From assembly GCF_036248255.1 (NCBI RefSeq), contig NZ_CP109179.1:682001-746000 (forward strand): a stretch of 64,000 nt of DNA, written 5' to 3'. Origin of the DNA: Streptomyces sp. NBC_01717 (GTDB lineage: Bacteria > Actinomycetota > Actinomycetes > Streptomycetales > Streptomycetaceae). Both the position numbers and the translations under genes were made by a program. Positions 61,618 to 64,000 of the stretch are shown one piece after another (within the stretch, counting starts at the first letter, position 1; every line of letters begins with the position of its first letter). The notes beneath the pieces were generated by a model. It did no database searches, was not told the DNA's origin, and worked only from the letters and a program-made list of their open reading frames with translations.

Positions 61618-62223
61618 ATGCACCGGCGAGGGTCTCTGGCGCCGCTTGTTGCCGCAGCTAGGCTCGGTGACATCAAGCGTTGGATCACGATCAGGTTGGT
61701 GCAGTTGAGCATGGCCGACGTTCGCGACGCATCCTCAGAAGACCTGGGGGCCTACCTGACAACCGCCGAGTGCGCGGAGGCTCGCATCGCCTCCGAGATC
61801 CTCGGACCGATCCTGCAGCGCCAGTTCAGTAGACGGCTCAGCTACCTGCGCCGGCACTTTGACGACCGTCCTCGGAAGGCCCGCGAGATGCGTGCCTGGC
61901 TTCCGGCGCTTGATCCTTGTCGGCTACGCCGCTTCGCTGAACTGTCCGCCTTCGAGGCCGCAGCGCCGCACATCAACCCAGACACCGACTTCAGTGACTG
62001 GCAGTTTGGATGGAACCTCCTTCGCGTCTACCCCGGAGAACCTCCCCAGCAGTACCGGCCTGTTGCTGACCAACTGCGGACTCTCGGCCTGGTTGCCCGC
62101 CGCCGCAGCGCCTCCGGCGACCTGCCATCGCCAGTCCCCGCACAGCATCCGCCATCGCCTCGAATCGGCCGAGCCCGACGTGTGGCTTCCCGGCCGACAA
62201 CCACCCTGGCCTCAAGCGATTGA
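61618..62223 (+). CDS. hypothetical protein (about 170-200 aa)
   Basis: The middle part (SMADVRDASSEDLGAYLTTA, ECAEARIASEILGPILQRQF, FDDRPRKAREMRAWLPAL, then DTDFSDWQFGWNLLRVYPGE) looks genuinely coding and helical, but I recognise no family. The start is uncertain: ATG 61618 is the first, and ATG 61711 fits the apparent domain edge better. The last ~40 residues are Pro/Arg-rich and could be a frameshifted tail. Confidence 0.45.
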   Translation: MHRRGSLAPLVAAARLGDIKRWITIRLVQLSMADVRDASSEDLGAYLTTAECAEARIASEILGPILQRQFSRRLSYLRRHFDDRPRKAREMRAWLPALDPCRLRRFAELSAFEAAAPHINPDTDFSDWQFGWNLLRVYPGEPPQQYRPVADQLRTLGLVARRRSASGDLPSPVPAQHPPSPRIGRARRVASRPTTTLASSD

Positions 62224-62332
62224 GATGAAGCCGGGGGAGCGGACGACACACCGACAGCGACGGTCCTTGGCGTTGGTTGAGGACACCACGACTCGCTGAG
62301 CGGTGCTGCTGCGCAGTATTCGCACGACGTTG

Positions 62333-62467
62333 TCAGTCGTCGCCGTAGAGGGTGCGGATCACCTCGTTCCACTGCTCGGGCCGGGTCGCCTCGCAGCCAG
62401 GGCAGCACCGTCGGCTGATCTGCTCCCGCTGAACGAAGGGGGACTGGGAGGAGCGGACTTGGTACAC
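62333..62467 (-). CDS. tiny Cys-containing protein (about 44 aa) or fragment
   Basis: The minus frame reads VYQVRSSQSPFVQREQISRR then CCPGCEATRPEQWNEVIRTL and YGDD-stop. The CCPGCE knuckle and the tidy end suggest a real short gene, or the C-terminal part of one. Possible GTG starts are at 62467 and 62473. The role is unknown. Confidence 0.4.
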   Translation of the reverse strand: MYQVRSSQSPFVQREQISRRCCPGCEATRPEQWNEVIRTLYGDD

Positions 62468-62555
62468 GCCCACGAGCAGGAGCAATAGTCAAGAGTTGTG
62501 TGGATCACCTGGGAACCATGAGGAACGGAGCCGAAGGTTCCGGTACAGGTGACGG

Positions 62556-63116
62556 TTACCGACGCTGCTCCCAGTTGGCCCGAACGAGGTCGTACTCGAC
62601 CTCGCCATGCTCGGATCCTGCGATTGCCTCCGGCCAGTCCCCGGTGAAGTGCCGGAGGCATGACAGGCCCGCCTTCTCCATCACACGCCGGGATCGCGTA
62701 TTGACCGCCATGGTGTTGGCGGTGACCCGCTCTACGCCGAGGTCGGTGAACCCTTTGCTGATCAGGGCCCGAGATCCCTGCGTGGCGTAGCCCTTGCCCC
62801 AGGCGGCCTTGTTCAGCCGGTAGCCGAGCTCGACCACGACGGGGTTGTGGTCGTCAAGGGGGCGGAACTCGAACCAGCCCAGGAAGGTCCAGGTGGCCTT
62901 TTCCTCCGCGGCCCAGTAGCCACGGGTACCGAAGCACGGATAGTCGTGGAGGAGCCGTGGCAGGGTCTGCGTATGGATCGCCTCGCGGCTTGTTGGCCGG
63001 CCGCCGTTGATGAAGCGCATGACGTCGGGATCGTTGTCCAGTGCGAACAGGTCGTCAGCGTCGGTGTCGGTGAATGGGCGCAGCACGAGCTGTTCGGTTT
63101 CCAGGAAGACATGCAT
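62556..63116 (-). CDS. GNAT-family N-acetyltransferase (RimJ/RimL-like)
   Basis: This 186-aa cytosolic acetyl-CoA-dependent acetyltransferase starts MHVFLETEQLVLRPFTDTDA (ATG 63116), typical of the Acetyltransf_3 group. Motif A is LGYRLNKAAWGKGYATQGSR, where Q/RxxGxG/A becomes KAAWGKGYAT; TANTMAVNTRSRRVMEKAGL is the usual NxxSxRVMEKxGF motif. No defect is seen. The substrate is unknown; relatives acetylate ribosomal protein N-termini or small amines. It stands alone beside transposon debris. Confidence 0.88.
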   Translation of the reverse strand: MHVFLETEQLVLRPFTDTDADDLFALDNDPDVMRFINGGRPTSREAIHTQTLPRLLHDYPCFGTRGYWAAEEKATWTFLGWFEFRPLDDHNPVVVELGYRLNKAAWGKGYATQGSRALISKGFTDLGVERVTANTMAVNTRSRRVMEKAGLSCLRHFTGDWPEAIAGSEHGEVEYDLVRANWEQRR

Positions 63117-63189
63117 GCCGCGATCTTCACTACACGCGGCCGTGTCCGCCACCGGATAATGAAGGAAGGCCGGTGAGGGGGACCGCTCA

Positions 63190-63515
63190 CGCAGCGAGGG
63201 TTTCGCAGCGTTCGACGAGGTGCCCGCGTTCGAAGCGGGCTCCGGCGCGAACCAGCGCGACAAGGTGGAGTGCGTTCACGGCCCGCCAGCGGGCCTGGGC
63301 GGACTCAATGAGCGAAGACCATGGCGTGGGCTGCAACCCTGCTGCCAGCGCCCTTGGTGACCTTCGTGCGCACGAGCCGGACCGTGGGGGAACGTCGACT
63401 CGATCGGATTCGTCGTCCGCAGATGGATCCAGTGTTTGCCGGGGAAGTCGTAGAACGCCAGCAGTTCGACATCGTCATTGACGAACTTCTTGACGGCCTT
63501 GGGGAACTTCCGCCA
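63190..63515 (-). pseudogene. IS256-family transposase C-terminal remnant
   Basis: KFPKAVKKFVNDDVELLAFY and DFPGKHWIHLRTTNPIESTF contain the catalytic Glu region (TTNPIES). After a run of C the frame shifts (TVRLVRTKVTKGAGSR), and shifts again to LIESAQARWRAVNALHLVAL and VRAGARFERGHLVER, the usual C-terminus. Two frameshifts and a missing N-terminal half make it inactive. It abuts the truncated 5' end of the pentapeptide gene. Confidence 0.8.
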
Positions 63516-63518
63516 CCG

Positions 63519-64000
63519 CGGTCCTCGTGGCCGCCACGGTGTTCTATACCGGATGGGATCTACTCGACGCCCGAGGACTCAAGCCCGAGCACCGCATCAA
63601 TTCCAAGACTCTGTTCGACCTGGTGAAGCTGTCCACCAGCGTGGTCGCCGGGGCCCTGGTCGTGGCCTACCGGCGCCAGCGGATCGACGAGGGCGGCGCC
63701 TTGCGCGAGGACACCCGTCTACACACCGAACGCTTCACCGCCGCCGTCTCTCAGCTCGGCGATGACTCCGCCGCGATCCGCCTGGGCGGTGTACACACGC
63801 TGGCCGGCCTCGCCGACGACGCTCCCACCCGCGACATACGCCAGACGTGCATCGACGTCGTGTGCGCCTACCTCCGACTGCCCTACACCGCCGAGACCGG
63901 GCTATCAGCGAGCGATGCGGACCTGCGGGAGGTCCGGCACACTGTCATCCGCCTCATCCGCGACCACCTCCGCCTGCCCGCTAAACATCCACACTCCTGG
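63519..64000 (+). CDS. pentapeptide-repeat-type membrane protein, partial
   Basis: This open frame runs off the right edge. It begins inside a transmembrane helix (TAVLVAATVFYTGWDLLDA), has a second helix (KLSTSVVAGALVVAYRRQRI), then DEGGALREDTRLHTERFTAA, SAAIRLGGVHTLAGLADDAP and CIDVVCAYLRLPYT. This is the invariant N-terminal region of Streptomyces pentapeptide-repeat proteins; the repeats themselves would lie beyond the window. The 5' end seems to have been replaced by the IS256 remnant, so the original start is missing. Confidence 0.7.

Overview
The window looks like an accessory part of a Streptomyces genome (chromosome arm or large linear plasmid). GC is high throughout, GTG starts are common, and several families are typical of streptomycetes (DUF6221, DUF6233-like, YaaC-like, replication-relaxation-like, SpoIIE-type phosphatase/kinase, pentapeptide-repeat protein). 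Insertion sequences and decayed genes crowd both flanks. No rRNA, tRNA or CRISPR array was recognised.

Left part (1-17.8 kb). A decayed TnpB remnant is followed by an unrecognised 313-aa gene and a complete htpG, separated by a 29-bp palindrome. A broken lipoprotein gene comes next. An IS1182-family element carries an IS3-family element inside it, and both target duplications can still be read. After a small membrane protein and a decayed Ppx/GppA gene comes a 704-codon PAS-GAF-PP2C-HATPase gene cut by an IS256-family element, which itself carries an IS5-family element with a passenger winged-helix gene. Two decayed relatives of that passenger follow.

Centre (17.8-46.5 kb). This is the main feature: a minus-strand locus for a giant type VII secretion substrate. 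It starts with a WXG100-like/CpnT-like N-terminal region (926-aa frame) and runs into an 8,325-codon open frame. One extra base at 43470, identified by comparison with an internal repeat, separates the two frames. Without it the locus reads as one protein of 9,127 aa. That protein holds three near-identical 'lonely Cys' domains plus a fourth divergent one, four ~1,200-1,290-aa repeat modules that each end in a degenerate ADP-ribosyltransferase-like segment, nine copies of a GWNS junction peptide at module boundaries, an OTU-like remnant, and a C-terminal TcdA/TcdB-type glycosyltransferase with a DxD motif. A type VII secretion-associated protein gene lies directly downstream on the same strand. 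No secretion machinery is in the window.

Right part (46.5-64 kb). IS256 and IS1182 elements are followed by a three-gene minus-strand cassette (DUF6221, a 71-aa protein, a small HTH protein). Next is a pair of diverged, hairpin-rich non-coding direct repeats that may be a structured RNA. A graveyard of pseudogenes follows (lamin-tail protein, aminoglycoside nucleotidyltransferase-like, IS5 transposase, DNA ligase, YaaC-like, DUF6233-like). Intact among them are a small zinc-ribbon protein, a beta-carbonic anhydrase translationally coupled to a SulP transporter, a multi-HTH regulator, a GNAT acetyltransferase, and the start of a pentapeptide-repeat protein that runs off the window.
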